Origin: Paragorgia papillata
Taxonomy: Eukaryota; Cnidaria; Anthozoa; Scleralcyonacea; Coralliidae
Length of the DNA stretch: 64,000 nucleotides
Assembly: GCA_035771165.1 (NCBI GenBank)
Contig: JAWNZC010000353.1
Coordinates: 1,571,501-1,635,500, forward strand
Direction of reading: 5' to 3'
Positions 47,428 to 57,797 of the stretch are shown here, piece after piece. The position numbers and the translations under genes were made by a program. Positions within the stretch are counted from its first letter, which is position 1, and each line of letters begins with the position of its first letter. Under the pieces are notes generated by a model, which worked only from the letters and a program-made list of their open reading frames with translations, did not search any database and was not told the DNA's origin.

Positions 47428-47499
47428 ATACTATAAGTGGGCTTACCTCAAATGTTGATGTTGACCATCAACATTTGAGGTAAGCGCACTTATAGTATA
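47428..47499. other. near-perfect 72-base hairpin
   Basis: TATACTATAAGTG and GCTTACCTCAAATGTTGATG pair with their inverse across a loop of about five bases (TTGAC). I see one mismatch in about 33 pairs. This is hairpin-precursor size and could be a small-RNA precursor or the end of a very short foldback element. Confidence 0.6.
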
Positions 47500-47506
47500 T
47501 ATATAT

Positions 47507-47605
47507 ATAATCGATTTAGCGCAAGAGTCGATTTGACGCGAAAGTCGATTTGAAACGAGAGTCGAATTGGCACAAGATTCGATTTGGCACAAGAGTCGAA
47601 TCGCA
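47507..47605. repeat. ~21-bp tandem repeat
   Basis: GAGTCGATTTGGCACAA-like units repeat about five times. A single inverted unit (GCTAAATCGACTCTCG) lies at 47334-47350, on the other side of the hairpin. Confidence 0.7.
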
Positions 47606-47609
47606 AAAA

Positions 47610-48525
47610 GGAGCCAAAAATGGGCCCACTGGGGCTGATAAAGACATCATAAACGACCCAAAAAGTGGGGCTAAAACCGACCATAGTACGATACGTCGTT
47701 TTGGTTTGAGGGGCTAAATTGGAAAACGGTGGGGCTGATTTGGAAAATGAAGGGGCTGTTATAAAAATAGATAGGGCCAATTCGGCTTTTTGGTGTACCT
47801 AAAATGGCCCTGTGATCATGAGTGTCGATCTAGCTTCTAAATGCCAAAATGGCTTTTACATGGGGCAAAAACTGCTTTGCCTCTAAGGTAGTCTCCTTCG
47901 CAGACCTTAATTCTTGTGGCTCGCTCACGCACATTCCATTCCCTTAATCCGACCAATCACAGCGAGACTTCCAGAGTCTGGAAAGATGACCTCTGACCTT
48001 GAGGCTTGGGCTGACCGTTTTCACCAATATTTCGAAGACTACTGCTTATAGTTTAGTAAAAGTTTTGCGTAAATAGAGTGAATAAGATGATGTTGTAACT
48101 GTGAATTGTGATATAAATACATGAAATAAAGTTAAAAGCGTCACTGCCTGGAATATATATTATGAAACTCAGTGTAAAAGATTCGATCTATAAAAGCTTT
48201 TAATTATTTGGTAAATTCAACTGATGTCTACAGCATGACTAGCCTAGCTAGTTGTATCTGGCACTTTACGTGCCAGCGTATGTTCTACATGCATGTGATC
48301 ATATAATTCATGCGCATCTATTCTAATTTATGCCAATATATTACATCTCCCTTTTTTTGTTTGTTTTGATATAATGCATTCTAAAGTCTAAGATTTGTTC
48401 TCTTTTTCCTACCCTATTCTTAATCACTTAATACAATCGTTTGTTTTTCTTGTCCATTTAAATGTGGCTAAATGTAATTTAGGCAAGGTAAAAAAGGAGA
48501 CAATGCTAGTCAGCGGTCACTCATG
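47610..48525. other. no gene recognised
   Basis: No supported exon, RNA gene or repeat in this stretch. Confidence 0.55.
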
Positions 48526-48529
48526 ATAA

Positions 48530-48900
48530 TATGTGGGGATTATCTCAGCGCTCATCAAAGTCTTGTCAGCGTGGTCTGAGCTTGACTTGCGCTCATCAAA
48601 GTCTTGTCAGCGTGGTCTGAGCTTGACTTGCACTCATCAAAGTCTTGCATCAAAGTCTTGTCAGCGTGGTCTGAGCTTGACTTGCGCTCATCAAAGTCTT
48701 GTCAGCGTGGTCTGAGCTTGACTTGCGCTCATCACAGTCTTGTCAGGGTGGTCTGAGCTTGACTGGTTCTGCGCGCGCTATCTATTTATTAAGTATTTGG
48801 TCAGTGGTCACTCATTATAATATGTGGGGATTATCTCAGCGCTCGTCAAAGTCTTGTCAGCGTGGTCTGAGCTTGACTGGTTTTGCGCGCGCTGTTTAGT
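48530..48900. repeat. ~43-bp minisatellite
   Basis: About six units of GCTCATCAAAGTCTTGTCAG and CGTGGTCTGAGCTTGACTTG. A larger block including ATATGTGGGGATTATCTCAG is repeated at 48530 and 48820. It lies directly upstream of the second DIRS-like remnant and may be its 5' end. Confidence 0.9.
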
Positions 48901-49038
48901 GAGTTGATACGTGGGGATTCTTGCTTCGCATTGTGTTGATTCGATTGATTTGTGGTCTAATGGAGCGACAAACAAGAAATGTCAGGCCGCTGGGTTAAAT
49001 TCATCATTCGCGTACAGTAGTTCTGGTGAGGTCCATGA

Positions 49039-50164
49039 AGATGGCGCCGTCAGAAGTCAACCCGCCGACACCGAATGTTGATCAGCCTTCGCCTCAAATT
49101 ATTCCACGGTGATAGCGGCGGTGAAGTTAGCCCTTAGAGAAGAGCAAGGAAGCGCTACAACTACCAGTGTGCCGTCGGTGGAGGAGCGCAATCACACTCA
49201 ACGATCGTCAGACCAGTCAGCGCCGATCGTGTATGTCTGAGGGAGAATCATCTAGCTTATTGGCAGAAACAAATGCCTTTCAGTTAAGTAGTGGGCCGCC
49301 TTTGGTCGCCCAAAGTATTGCAAGCGCTCAGGATTGTCAAGGTAGGTCACCAACGCTTATATTCCTAGTTTTGTGACTACTTTTTCGAGTCCTCGAACAG
49401 CAGTTGCTCACGTCTATTCAGACAGATACACTCCATTGTCTGGCGCTAACTCCTCGAACCAGCTTGTCGGGTAATTTAACCCCGCAATCCCGCAGCGTGG
49501 AAATAGGTTCATTAATTTCATCGCAGCTGGCGTTTCCTGGTTATTCTCTGGTGCTTGCTAAATTGGTTTCGCAAATACAGTAGTGGTACGGAAGTTATAG
49601 ATTTTGCAGATTTGCTGCGGCCAACTTGAATTGCGGCGAGACGGAGCGCAACTGTTATTTGATGGCCATTTAGTTTTAGCGGCAGCGCCTAAGAAACCTC
49701 GTCGCCAGATTACGGTTATTGTTCAGTGGCGCATGGAGGCTTTTTCGATTTATTCTTCGGTGTTGAGTTCACACTATCCACATCGGTGGAAGTCTTGATT
49801 CTGCGAACATACGGCAATACGCGGGGCGCGTGTGGCATAGCTTGATGTGGCTTTGCGTGAGCAGGCTGCAGCAACGCGATGAACGGACTGGTCGAAGTTC
49901 GACGTTCAGTTGTTTAATTTCCACGCTGTTGGCGCGAATGTAAAGGGTCGTCGCATTCGTCACCACAAGTGCAGTTAATTTCGGAGATGAGCCTCGCGGA
50001 AACGAGTGCTGTCAATGCGTTGTATATCATGGAATGCTGGGAGATATTTCGCGCCATCCTCATGCAAGTTCTCCCATACATGTTTAAATTGTAAGTGCCC
50101 TGAAAAAGATCCCAAAACCAACAACCGTTCGTTCACCCCACCTAAGAAACAAAAGAGGCATTGA
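49039..50164 (+). pseudogene. DIRS-like gag remnant
   Basis: Begins with MKMAPSEVNPPTPNVDQPSP at 49039 and stops at once; the rest reads across frames. A conserved gag block appears at 49604-49798: LLFDGHLVLAAAPKKPRRQ, then W-R-M-E-A-F-S-I-Y and YPHRWKS. A basic, Cys-containing tail (H-T-C-L-N-C-K-C-P near 50075-50100, then KKQKRH) ends it. Confidence 0.65.
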
Positions 50165-50426
50165 CGGTGTTATTCGTGACTTTTTAAGCTGCGGGGGGTT
50201 CATACTAAATAAGTTCTGTGTGAGTACTGTATGTTGTCCCACGAGACCTTTAAAATAATTTAATGTATGTTACGGGGTATTGTTTGTTCATGTATAATTT
50301 GACTGCTGGGGGCACTGTAGTTGGGATTATCACTTTCTATGTACAGCGGTCGTATTATTTCGGGTGCATGCAGGGTTCACTACAGGTATTTCTTCTAATA
50401 TTGCCTTTCAGTGTTGGAATAGGGGC

Positions 50427-50700
50427 TTTGAGGGCGAAGTTTGATGTCAAGTCAGCTTATCGGAATATCCCAATTCCTCCAAAGGATCGTTATTCTTAGG
50501 TTTAAGGTAGAAGGGGAAATTTATGTTGACCTGGCTCTTCCGTTGGCTTGCGCTCAGCTGCTCTTATCTTCAACTTGGTAGCAGACTTGGTGGGATGAAT
50601 TTTGAAGACAAATCATTCCATGCTAGACCTATTGCATTATCTAGATGATTACATCACTGCAGGTCCAGTTGATTCACGGCAACGCGAGAATAATTGACCA
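50427..50700 (+). pseudogene. DIRS-like RT fragment
   Basis: RAKFDVKSAYRNIPIPPKDR (block A) is followed in other frames by YVDLALPL and a block C reading LLHYLDDYITAGPVDS. About 100 residues of the RT N-terminus are missing upstream. Confidence 0.75.
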
Positions 50701-51045
50701 AGGCTATTGCACTTACTCTAGATTAGGCTTACCTTTGCATCCCAATAAATGTGAATTAGATTCATTGCACGTGCAGTAAATAGCACACTACAACTGTTGG
50801 AGTTGTGGGCCGGTTGCTGGTGGTGTAATAAGTAACAGCTTCAAGCTTAATCAGTCACTTACACGGTGCTTCAATGGTGGCCTGGCCTGGTAGACCTTGC
50901 GCGCAGAATGATTCATTGTCCATGTTGCTTCAGGAGGAATGACCACCCCATATACTGAACAACGACTTTCAGTTGGATTAGTTGTATTGGTGGCAACCAT
51001 TGTTCGGGGGTGGATTGGGGTTAGCTTGGTTGTTCAATGGCCTAG

Positions 51046-51073
51046 CCCCCCCCCCCCCCCCCCCCCCCCCCCC
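51046..51073. repeat. poly(C) run of 28
   Basis: Homopolymer inside the decayed DIRS-like element. Runs of this length are prone to sequencing error. Confidence 0.95.
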
Positions 51074-51129
51074 TTATTGATATGGAGGTGACTTGGATGC
51101 ATTGGGCAGTGTTGGCTTGGTGCTCTCTG

Positions 51130-51423
51130 GGGCGCTGAGTGATTAATGGTATGTGGATTCCTCTGCAGAACCAGTTTTCCATTGCGTACAAGGAACTATG
51201 TCCTGTGGTCATTGCAGCTCGAGTTGGGGGTGGTTATTGGAGACAGCGCAGTTTATGTTTCCACTGTGGTAACTTAGCGGCTGTTGGCATACTTAATTCG
51301 CGTACATCCAAGTACCCACTCATCATGCACTTGTTGCGCAATTTACTAATAACAGCATGCCATTTAAAACCAGACAAACGCCATTTTAAACCAGACGTTT
51401 CAGAATTCAATTTAGAGGCATGA
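51130..51423 (+). pseudogene. DIRS-like RNase H fragment
   Basis: FSIAYKELCPVVIAARVGG (the E of the RNase H active site), then LCFHCGNLAAVGILNSRTSK (the H-C-D-N position, with Asp changed to Gly here) and LIMHLLRNLL. The Asp to Gly change would be expected to abolish activity. Confidence 0.65.
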
Positions 51424-51944
51424 AAGGGTTTCAGCTGTGAGCCAATCAATTTGCAGAAAATTAAAAACGATTATTATTACTGAAACAGTTTCACGCGATA
51501 ACCAATGAATGTTTAGATGTATGAAAGGGTTTCAGTCAATGACCAATGAAATATCCGAGATTTAATTATTCCCTGGAGGCTTGAAACCGTTTCTGGTTTT
51601 GTCCTATACTTGTTGAGATATCATGTTTCAACTGTACTATATTTAGATCTCAAGTAAAACCTATTGATGGATGCTAAGCAGTCTGATGATTGATGAAAGA
51701 CAATTTCATGATTTTAAATATGCAGTTATTTTCTTATCAGTTCTAACATAATTTCTTTCATAAGATATACATGTATGCAAGTTGATATTGCGGAATCAAT
51801 TTATATATGTCATAAATTAATCACAAATATCAACCTTTGGTTTTCACACATTCATTGACATAATGAATGCCTTTTCAAATAGCAAGTAAATACAAGTCAC
51901 ACGCGCAGGAAAACACACAATATATTCGTCAGACATTGTGATCA

Positions 51945-52210
51945 ATGACTAGTAAAATCGGCAGGCGTTAGCCAGAGTTAAATACTTTAGCGTTAGCCAG
52001 AGTAAAATATACTAAAGGCTGCATCCTTCCAAAAGAAAGGATACAGGCGCAAAAGGGTTAATGAGATTTGTCATTAAGCCATTGGCACCCGAGAACTCAC
52101 TCACAGGAGTAAAATCGTCTGGCCTTAGCCAGAATAAAATACTCTGGTGTTAGCCACATTAAATACTAAAGGCTGCATCCTTCCAAAAGAAGGATACAGG
52201 CGGAAAGGGG
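51945..52210. repeat. two diverged copies of the palindromic-element family
   Basis: GGCGTTAGCCAGAGT (51963) and GTCTGGCCTTAGCCAGAATA (52119) cores are each followed by CTAAAGGCTGCATCCTTCC and AGGATACAGGCG. The TTAACACTTTGA-type ends are lost and the core is duplicated within each copy. Confidence 0.75.
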
Positions 52211-52787
52211 TCGAGCACTGTGCAGTACCATAAATCAGTCAGTTGGCAGAATATCAAAACAGAGTTATCATTACTGAAACAGTTTCACGCCATAACCAAT
52301 GAATGTTTAGATGTATGAATGGGTTTCATTCAATCACCAATGAAATCCCCGGGATTTAATTATTTCCTAGAGGCTTGAAACCGTTTCTGGTTTTGTCCTC
52401 TACTAAATTAAATTATCTTTTCATATTTTGATATTCTTAACAAACTTCTAATCTCTCAAAGCAAACAAGTTAAGTCTGTTACAGTGATTATGTAGAACAA
52501 CATATTTTATATAAAATAGAAACAAAAACTGGATACCTTACCAAAGGTGTTTCATCAAAGAGCTTTTACTTTTAATCAGTTGTCACAGAACACATCCTGT
52601 TCTTACTGTGATAAAACCTATGGATGGAATGTTAAGTAGTCTGACGACAGACAATTTCAAGATTTTAAACATGCAGTTATTTTGTTAGCTTCCAATATAA
52701 TTTCTTTCTTAGGATATATCATATATGCGAGTGTTTGATAATTACTGAATCAATTTATACAGTATGGTAATATAGTAAGGTTAGATA

Positions 52788-52916
52788 TACTGCCGAAACG
52801 GAGAACGTAACGTTTCGAGCGAATCTTCCTCAGAGATATACACTCTTCACGTTTCTCTCGGACGAAGGGCCTTCGCTCGAAACATTAGACTCCTAAGTTC
52901 TCTGTTTCGGCAGTAA
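52788..52916. mobile_element. short foldback element
   Basis: TACTGCCGAAACGGAGAAC at the left pairs with GTTCTCTGTTTCGGCAGTA at the right, and TTTCGAGCGAA pairs with TTCGCTCGAAA inside. About 130 bases. Confidence 0.85.
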
Positions 52917-53202
52917 CAGCATTTACAGTAGCTGCGTGCGGCGTGGTTTAAGCACTGTTCAGCCTCAGGGGCATAATAAATCTTGTCAGTCAGTTGGCAG
53001 AATGTCGAAACAGAGTTTTCATTACTCTGTCAGTTTCACGCTATCAACCAATGAATGTATAGATGTATGAAAGGGTTTCAGTCAATGACCAATGAAACCC
53101 CCGAGATTTAATTATTCCCTGGAGGCATGAAACCGTTTCTGGTTTTGTCCTATACATGTTGAGATATCATGTTTCAACTGTACTATATTTAGATCTCCTT
53201 TC

Positions 53203-53341
53203 TGTAATGTAGTTAGTAGATTGACATTCCTTATATGGAATATGCCTATCCTTAATATGTAAATTAGGACTATATAAGTAAGAGGAATATTTAATAAAGT
53301 TAGTTCTATAGCGAGCATGGTGCGCCTCGTACGTTATTACA
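53203..53341 (+). repeat. 5' LTR
   Basis: 139 bases starting TGTAATG and ending TTACA, identical to 57654-57792. Contains a TATATAAG box (about 53272) and an AATAAA (about 53293), consistent with promoter and poly(A) functions. Confidence 0.95.
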
Positions 53342-53358
53342 TCTGGCGACGAAGATAA
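53342..53358 (+). promoter_or_regulatory. candidate primer binding site
   Basis: TCTGGCGACGAAGATAA directly follows the LTR. TGGCGACGA-type starts are common in gypsy elements; the tRNA is not assigned. Confidence 0.6.
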
Positions 53359-53400
53359 AAAAACAAAAAAACAACAAAAAACCTGAGAAGTCCTAAATAC

Positions 53401-54264
53401 ATGGCAGTCTCCCTACCAAACTTTCCTGCGTTCGAAGTTCACCTGGACGGTAACACCGGACCAAGATGGAAGAAGTGGTTAGTCCGGCTGGAAAGACTGT
53501 TAATTGGAATGAATATAACCGACAACAAGCGGAAAAGAGCACTAATGCTTCACTTCGCTGGCCCAGCAGTCGACGAGATTTTCGACACTCTCGATGGTAC
53601 CGAAGATGAAAGCGACTACAAGACTGCTGTAGAGAAACTCACTGCCTATTTCGCTCCACAGACAAATATAGCGTATGAGGTCTACAATTTCAGACAAGCC
53701 AAACAGAAAGAAGAAGAATCGCTCGACAGCTATCACACCCGACTTAGACAACTCGCCAAGACGTGTGACTTCACAGATACCGACAAAGAGATAAAAGAGC
53801 ACATAATTCTAAGCTGTTCTTCGAACTCTCTGCGGCGGCGAGCTCTACGAGAAAATTATGACTTAGCCAACCTTTTGAAAGTCGGAAGATCGTTAGAGAT
53901 AAGTGAAAGCCAAGCAAGACATGTCGAAATAAGCGAATCGATAATTAACTCAATCAACGAGAACAACAAAGTAAACAACAAAGGACGCCACCAACCGAGA
54001 CAAAATCATTCATCGCGTGCAAAAGATAAATCATTTTTTCAACGACAGCATGCTCATTCGAACAGAAAAAATATTCAACATCGGAACGGAGAGCTAAATA
54101 CATGTCGAAACTGTGGTAAACAATATCCCCACAAATCGGTCTGTCCAGCTAAAGGCGAAACCTGCAAAGCATGTGGAAAAAACTGGCCATTTCGCTCGCG
54201 TATGCCGTACAAATCCACCGCAATCGAAGCCTGTGAATACTGTCGCCCAGTCGCAAGATTCTGA
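53401..54264 (+). CDS. gypsy gag (capsid/nucleocapsid)
   Basis: 287 residues from ATG 60 bases after the LTR. The N-terminal two thirds form a capsid-like region (P-R-W-K-K-W-L-V-R-L near residue 22, K-R-A-L-M-L-H-F-A-G near 46, FRQAKQKEEESLDSYHTRLR near 100). A basic, Asn-rich stretch follows, then a zinc knuckle of the C-x2-C-x5-H-x3-C form near residue 238 and the first half of a second knuckle (C-K-A-C-G-K). The second knuckle is cut by a change of frame at an A-run near 54176, after which the frame runs about 27 foreign residues to a stop. Gag packages RNA and assembles particles by family knowledge. Confidence 0.88.
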   Translation: MAVSLPNFPAFEVHLDGNTGPRWKKWLVRLERLLIGMNITDNKRKRALMLHFAGPAVDEIFDTLDGTEDESDYKTAVEKLTAYFAPQTNIAYEVYNFRQAKQKEEESLDSYHTRLRQLAKTCDFTDTDKEIKEHIILSCSSNSLRRRALRENYDLANLLKVGRSLEISESQARHVEISESIINSINENNKVNNKGRHQPRQNHSSRAKDKSFFQRQHAHSNRKNIQHRNGELNTCRNCGKQYPHKSVCPAKGETCKACGKNWPFRSRMPYKSTAIEACEYCRPVARF

Positions 54265-56992
54265 CGACGAATACGAGTATGTCTTCACCGTTAACAAACA
54301 GTCAAGCAACCGCCCACCCACTTGCCAAGTGGAAATAGAAGGAAAACAAGTCAGCATGATGATCGACACTGGTGCATCCGTAAACATCATAGACGAAGCA
54401 ACCTACAGTGAAATATACCAACACCGAATAGAGCAACTGAGTAAGACTAACCGTAAGATCTACTCCTACGGTTCTACAACACCTTTGCCTGTACTTGGAA
54501 TGATTACAACAGCAATCAAAGCACCGTCAGCAACCACGACAGCCCAGGTACACGTCGTCAAGGGAAATACTGGAAATCTATTGAGCTATGCCACCGCCAA
54601 GCAGCTAAACATCCTCACGGTTTTGGTTAACGCAGTCGACGAACACAAGAACCTCACATCTCTACAACGTGAATTCGAGTGCTTATTTCAAGGGGGAGTT
54701 GGAAAGGTGAAAGGACGACTAGTTAAGCTGCACATCGACCCTACAGTAGACCCAAAACGACAACCACATCGCAGAATTCCCTTCCACGTACGGAAGGATG
54801 TGGAAAAAGAGCTCGAACGACTGGAGTGGCTAGACATCATTGAGGAAGTCGATGGTCCAACCCCGTGGGTGAGTCCCATTGTAGTGGTTCCAAAAAAGTC
54901 TGGAGAGGTGAGAATTTGCGTGGATATGCGTGAAGCAAACAAGGCAGTCAAGAGAGAAAAACACCTAATGCCCACCACCGATGATTTGGTCTCTGATTTG
55001 AATGGTGCTACAGTCTTTAGCAAATTAGATCTGTCCTCTGGATACCATCAGTTTGAACTGTCACCTGAAAGTCGTCACATCACCACATTTAGCACCCACA
55101 TTGGCCTGAGGAGATACAAACGTCTTCTATTTGGAATAAACGCTGCAGCTGAAATCTTCCAGAATGGCCTTGAAGAGATACTTGCCGGCCTGCCAGGATG
55201 CAAGAATATCTCAGATGACATTATAGTCTTCGGCAAAAATCAGAAGGAGCATGACAGTAATCTACGTGGAGTACTTGAGAGACTCAAGCAGTACGATATT
55301 CGACTCAACCAAGAAAAGTGCAGCTTCTCACAGACCGAAATAATGTTTTATGGTCACATCTTCACTGCCAAGGGAATAAAGCCAGATCCTAAGAAAGTTG
55401 ACGCCATCAAAACCATGAGTCCTCCCCAGAATGCAAGCGAAGTAAAGTCACTCCTTGGTATGGCACAATACGTCTCACGTTTCATCTTGGATTACGCAAC
55501 AATCACGGCTCCACTGCGCAACCTGACCAAACAAGATGTACCATGGAAATGGCATGAAGAAGAACAAAAGGCTCTCGACGAGTTAAAACAAGCTCTCACC
55601 GGAGACCGAGACCGAGTGATGACATATTTCGACCCGAGAAAGGAGACGAAAATCCTCGTAGACGCAAGCCCAGTAGGACTTGGTGGCCTATTAATGCAAG
55701 ACGGAAAGATCATTTGTTACGGAAGTCGTGCCCTGAGTGAAGTCGAAAAAAGATATTCACAGACGGAACGAGAAATGCTCGCTGCTGTTTGGTCCCCGGA
55801 ACATTTCCACCTATATGTTTATGGCGCTAAGTTTTCTATCGTCACAGACCACAAGCCACTGCTTGGCATCTTCAGGAGCAACAAACCAACCTCAGCCCGT
55901 ATTGATCGGTGGAAATTGAGACTCATGCCATACGACTGTCAACTAATCTACCGCCCTGGAAAAGACGCAGAAAATCCAGCTGATTTCATAAGCCGACATC
56001 CGAAAGTTTCAGATCTTCAAGTACCGAATTTGGCAGAAGAATACATCAACTATGTGTGCAACAATGCTGTTCCCAATGCCATGACTCTACACGAAGTAAA
56101 GGTCGAGACTCGGCAAGATCCAACAATGCAAGCCCTAGCCAAAGCCATTGAAACTGGACAGTGGTGGTCAAGTCCCGAAGTCAGTCAGTACACGAAGGTC
56201 AAGGAAGAATTGTTGGTCCATGATGGAACAATTCTCAGAGGACATCGCCTCGTATTACCACACTCTCTACGGAACAAGGCAGTTGATCTGGCACATACTG
56301 GACACCAAGGCGTTGTGAAGACAAAAAGACTCCTGAGAGAGAAGGTCTGGTTTCCAGGAATAGACAGTCTGACCGAAAAGAAGATAAACAACTGCCTTCC
56401 TTGCCAAGCTTCCTCACCCGAGAGCACAGCAACGCCGGAACCTCTAAAGATGACAGAATTGCCAAATGGGCCATGGAAAGAAGTCGCCATAGATTTTGCT
56501 GGACCATTTCCGTCAGGAGAATATTTAATGGTAGTCATTGATGAATATAGCCGTTTTCCAGAAGTAGAAATTCTAACGTCAACATCGGCAAGAGCAGTGA
56601 TTCCGAAGCTAGATGCAATCTTTGCCAGACAAGGGATTCCTGATGTTCTGAAGAGTGATAATGGACCTCCATTTAATAGTCACGAATTTGAGAAGTTTGC
56701 AGAACACCTGGGATTCCAACATCGACGGATTACGCCATATTGGCCAAAGGCAAACGGCGAAGCCGAGCGCTTCATGAGAACTCTTGGAAAATGTACAAGA
56801 TCCGCTCATGCCGAAGGAAGAAATTGGAAACAAGATCTTTACAAGTTTCTTCGCCAATATCGCGCTACTCCTCATTCTACAACCAATGTTTCGCCATGCG
56901 AAGCGCTGAATCAAAGAAAGCTCAAGACAACACTACCTGAACCGAGTCATTTGCAAATCACACCTCGCAGTTTTCACAGCGACATGAAATAA
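54113..56992 (+). CDS. gypsy pol (protease, RT, RNase H, integrase), broken near both ends
   Basis: This is a 959-residue open frame, +1 relative to gag; true pol reading starts near 54180, after the gag zinc-knuckle break. Approximate residues: protease MIDTGAS at 83; RT with LDLSSGYHQF at 305, the LFGINAAAEIFQ region at 340 and catalytic block NISDDIIVFG at 365; RNase H with LVDASPVGLGG at 515, REMLAAVW and TDHKPLLGI; integrase with the H-T-G-H / C-L-P-C zinc site at 728-765 and the catalytic D-D-E at AIDFAGP (793), SDNGPP (849) and NGEAERF (881). All catalytic residues are present. An in-frame TAA at 56990 stops the frame before the integrase C-terminus. Confidence 0.93.
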   Translation: MVNNIPTNRSVQLKAKPAKHVEKTGHFARVCRTNPPQSKPVNTVAQSQDSDDEYEYVFTVNKQSSNRPPTCQVEIEGKQVSMMIDTGASVNIIDEATYSEIYQHRIEQLSKTNRKIYSYGSTTPLPVLGMITTAIKAPSATTTAQVHVVKGNTGNLLSYATAKQLNILTVLVNAVDEHKNLTSLQREFECLFQGGVGKVKGRLVKLHIDPTVDPKRQPHRRIPFHVRKDVEKELERLEWLDIIEEVDGPTPWVSPIVVVPKKSGEVRICVDMREANKAVKREKHLMPTTDDLVSDLNGATVFSKLDLSSGYHQFELSPESRHITTFSTHIGLRRYKRLLFGINAAAEIFQNGLEEILAGLPGCKNISDDIIVFGKNQKEHDSNLRGVLERLKQYDIRLNQEKCSFSQTEIMFYGHIFTAKGIKPDPKKVDAIKTMSPPQNASEVKSLLGMAQYVSRFILDYATITAPLRNLTKQDVPWKWHEEEQKALDELKQALTGDRDRVMTYFDPRKETKILVDASPVGLGGLLMQDGKIICYGSRALSEVEKRYSQTEREMLAAVWSPEHFHLYVYGAKFSIVTDHKPLLGIFRSNKPTSARIDRWKLRLMPYDCQLIYRPGKDAENPADFISRHPKVSDLQVPNLAEEYINYVCNNAVPNAMTLHEVKVETRQDPTMQALAKAIETGQWWSSPEVSQYTKVKEELLVHDGTILRGHRLVLPHSLRNKAVDLAHTGHQGVVKTKRLLREKVWFPGIDSLTEKKINNCLPCQASSPESTATPEPLKMTELPNGPWKEVAIDFAGPFPSGEYLMVVIDEYSRFPEVEILTSTSARAVIPKLDAIFARQGIPDVLKSDNGPPFNSHEFEKFAEHLGFQHRRITPYWPKANGEAERFMRTLGKCTRSAHAEGRNWKQDLYKFLRQYRATPHSTTNVSPCEALNQRKLKTTLPEPSHLQITPRSFHSDMK

Positions 56993-57437
56993 AGAGATGC
57001 AGTCCAAAAGTCCAAGATGAAAGCTTACGCTGACAACAAAGCTCATGCAAGAGAGACATCTATGAAACCAGGAACGGTAGTCCTCATGAAAACAACGCAA
57101 GGCAAATAAGTTGAGTACGCCATTCAATCCAAGTCCATTTGTTGTGAAGGAGACGAAAGGAACCATGGTGACAGCTCACAATGGATCCAAGACGGTGACA
57201 CGGAACACTTCTCACTTCAAAGTCATTCCCAAAGAACTAATGAAGTTTGAGGAAGAAGAAGAGGGAGAAGAGGAATTTGAAATTACGAAAGAATTGCCAA
57301 CATCTGTAACAGAGCCAATTCATGATCAAATCCGTAACCCAACTGAATCCGAACCACCTCCGTTGAGAAGATCAACTAGACAGAAGAAACCACCAGTAAG
57401 ACTGTCGGACTATGTTAGAGTTATTTACGATAGATAA
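56993..57437 (+). pseudogene. gypsy integrase C-terminal tail, detached
   Basis: Same-frame coding resumes right after the TAA (R-D-A-V-Q-K-S-K-M) and runs to a second TAA at 57107-57109. There a change of frame at an A-rich site leads into 57111-57437. That part has V-V-K-E-T-K-G-T, a V-T-R-N-T-S-H-F-K motif typical of the integrase C-terminal GPY/F-like region, an acidic Glu-run and a basic Arg/Lys tail. In this copy the tail cannot be made with the rest of pol. Confidence 0.8.
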
Positions 57438-57639
57438 TATTCAAAATAAGAGAACAAAAAAAATCTTTATATTTATACGAACGTTGATGAGTATATAATT
57501 TCAGGTAACTAGATAGATAACATTTAAGACGCACTTTAACTTGTTTAAGACGAAATCTTGATATAATATAAGTTTTAAGATTTGATTTTGATGATTAGTA
57601 TGTAAAATTAATTTTCTTATGTAAGGCATTTGCTTTCTA

Positions 57640-57653
57640 ATGAAAAGGAGAGA
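57640..57653 (+). promoter_or_regulatory. polypurine tract
   Basis: TGAAAAGGAGAGA lies immediately before the right LTR, the expected site for plus-strand priming. Confidence 0.8.
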
Positions 57654-57792
57654 TGTAATGTAGTTAGTAGATTGACATTCCTTATATGGAATATGCCTAT
57701 CCTTAATATGTAAATTAGGACTATATAAGTAAGAGGAATATTTAATAAAGTTAGTTCTATAGCGAGCATGGTGCGCCTCGTACGTTATTACA
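57654..57792 (+). repeat. 3' LTR
   Basis: Identical over 139 bases to the 5' LTR. Confidence 0.95.
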
Positions 57793-57797
57793 CTTTC

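Larger units (their letters stand above)
49039..51423 (+). mobile_element. second DIRS-like element, decayed
   Basis: Gag (49039-50164), a short RT stretch (50427-50700) and an RNase H-like stretch (51130-51423) lie in order on the plus strand. A tyrosine recombinase was not found before 53 kb, so the copy is 3'-truncated. The sequence is clearly different from the copy at 25.4 kb, and RNase H is kept here but lost there. Confidence 0.72.
51440..53202. repeat. ~770-bp tandem repeat units
   Basis: Blocks CAGTTTCACGC, ACCAATGAATGT, GATGTATGAAAGGGTTTCAG and GAAACCGTTTCTGGTTTTGT recur near 51490-51600, 52280-52395 and 53030-53145, and in decayed form at 57985-58110. Between them AAACATGCAG and TTTATATATGTCATAAATTA-like blocks also recur. 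The outermost unit forms the edge of the large palindrome. Confidence 0.8.
53203..57792 (+). mobile_element. Ty3/gypsy LTR retrotransposon, nearly full length
   Basis: This is a 4590-base element with identical 139-bp LTRs, CTTTC target duplications on both sides (53198-53202 and 57793-57797), gag and pol on the plus strand and a polypurine tract before the right LTR. Domain order protease, RT, RNase H, integrase is that of Ty3/gypsy; the N-I-S-D-D RT motif and small LTRs suggest the Mag group. There is no envelope gene. Identical LTRs indicate a recent insertion, yet the coding region has two frame changes and one stop. Confidence 0.95.

Noticed and set aside
54172..54180. A-AAA-AAC heptamer in the gag frame, a classical -1 slippery site
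   Set aside because: Pol lies in the +1 frame relative to gag, so -1 slippage at this site would not reach it.
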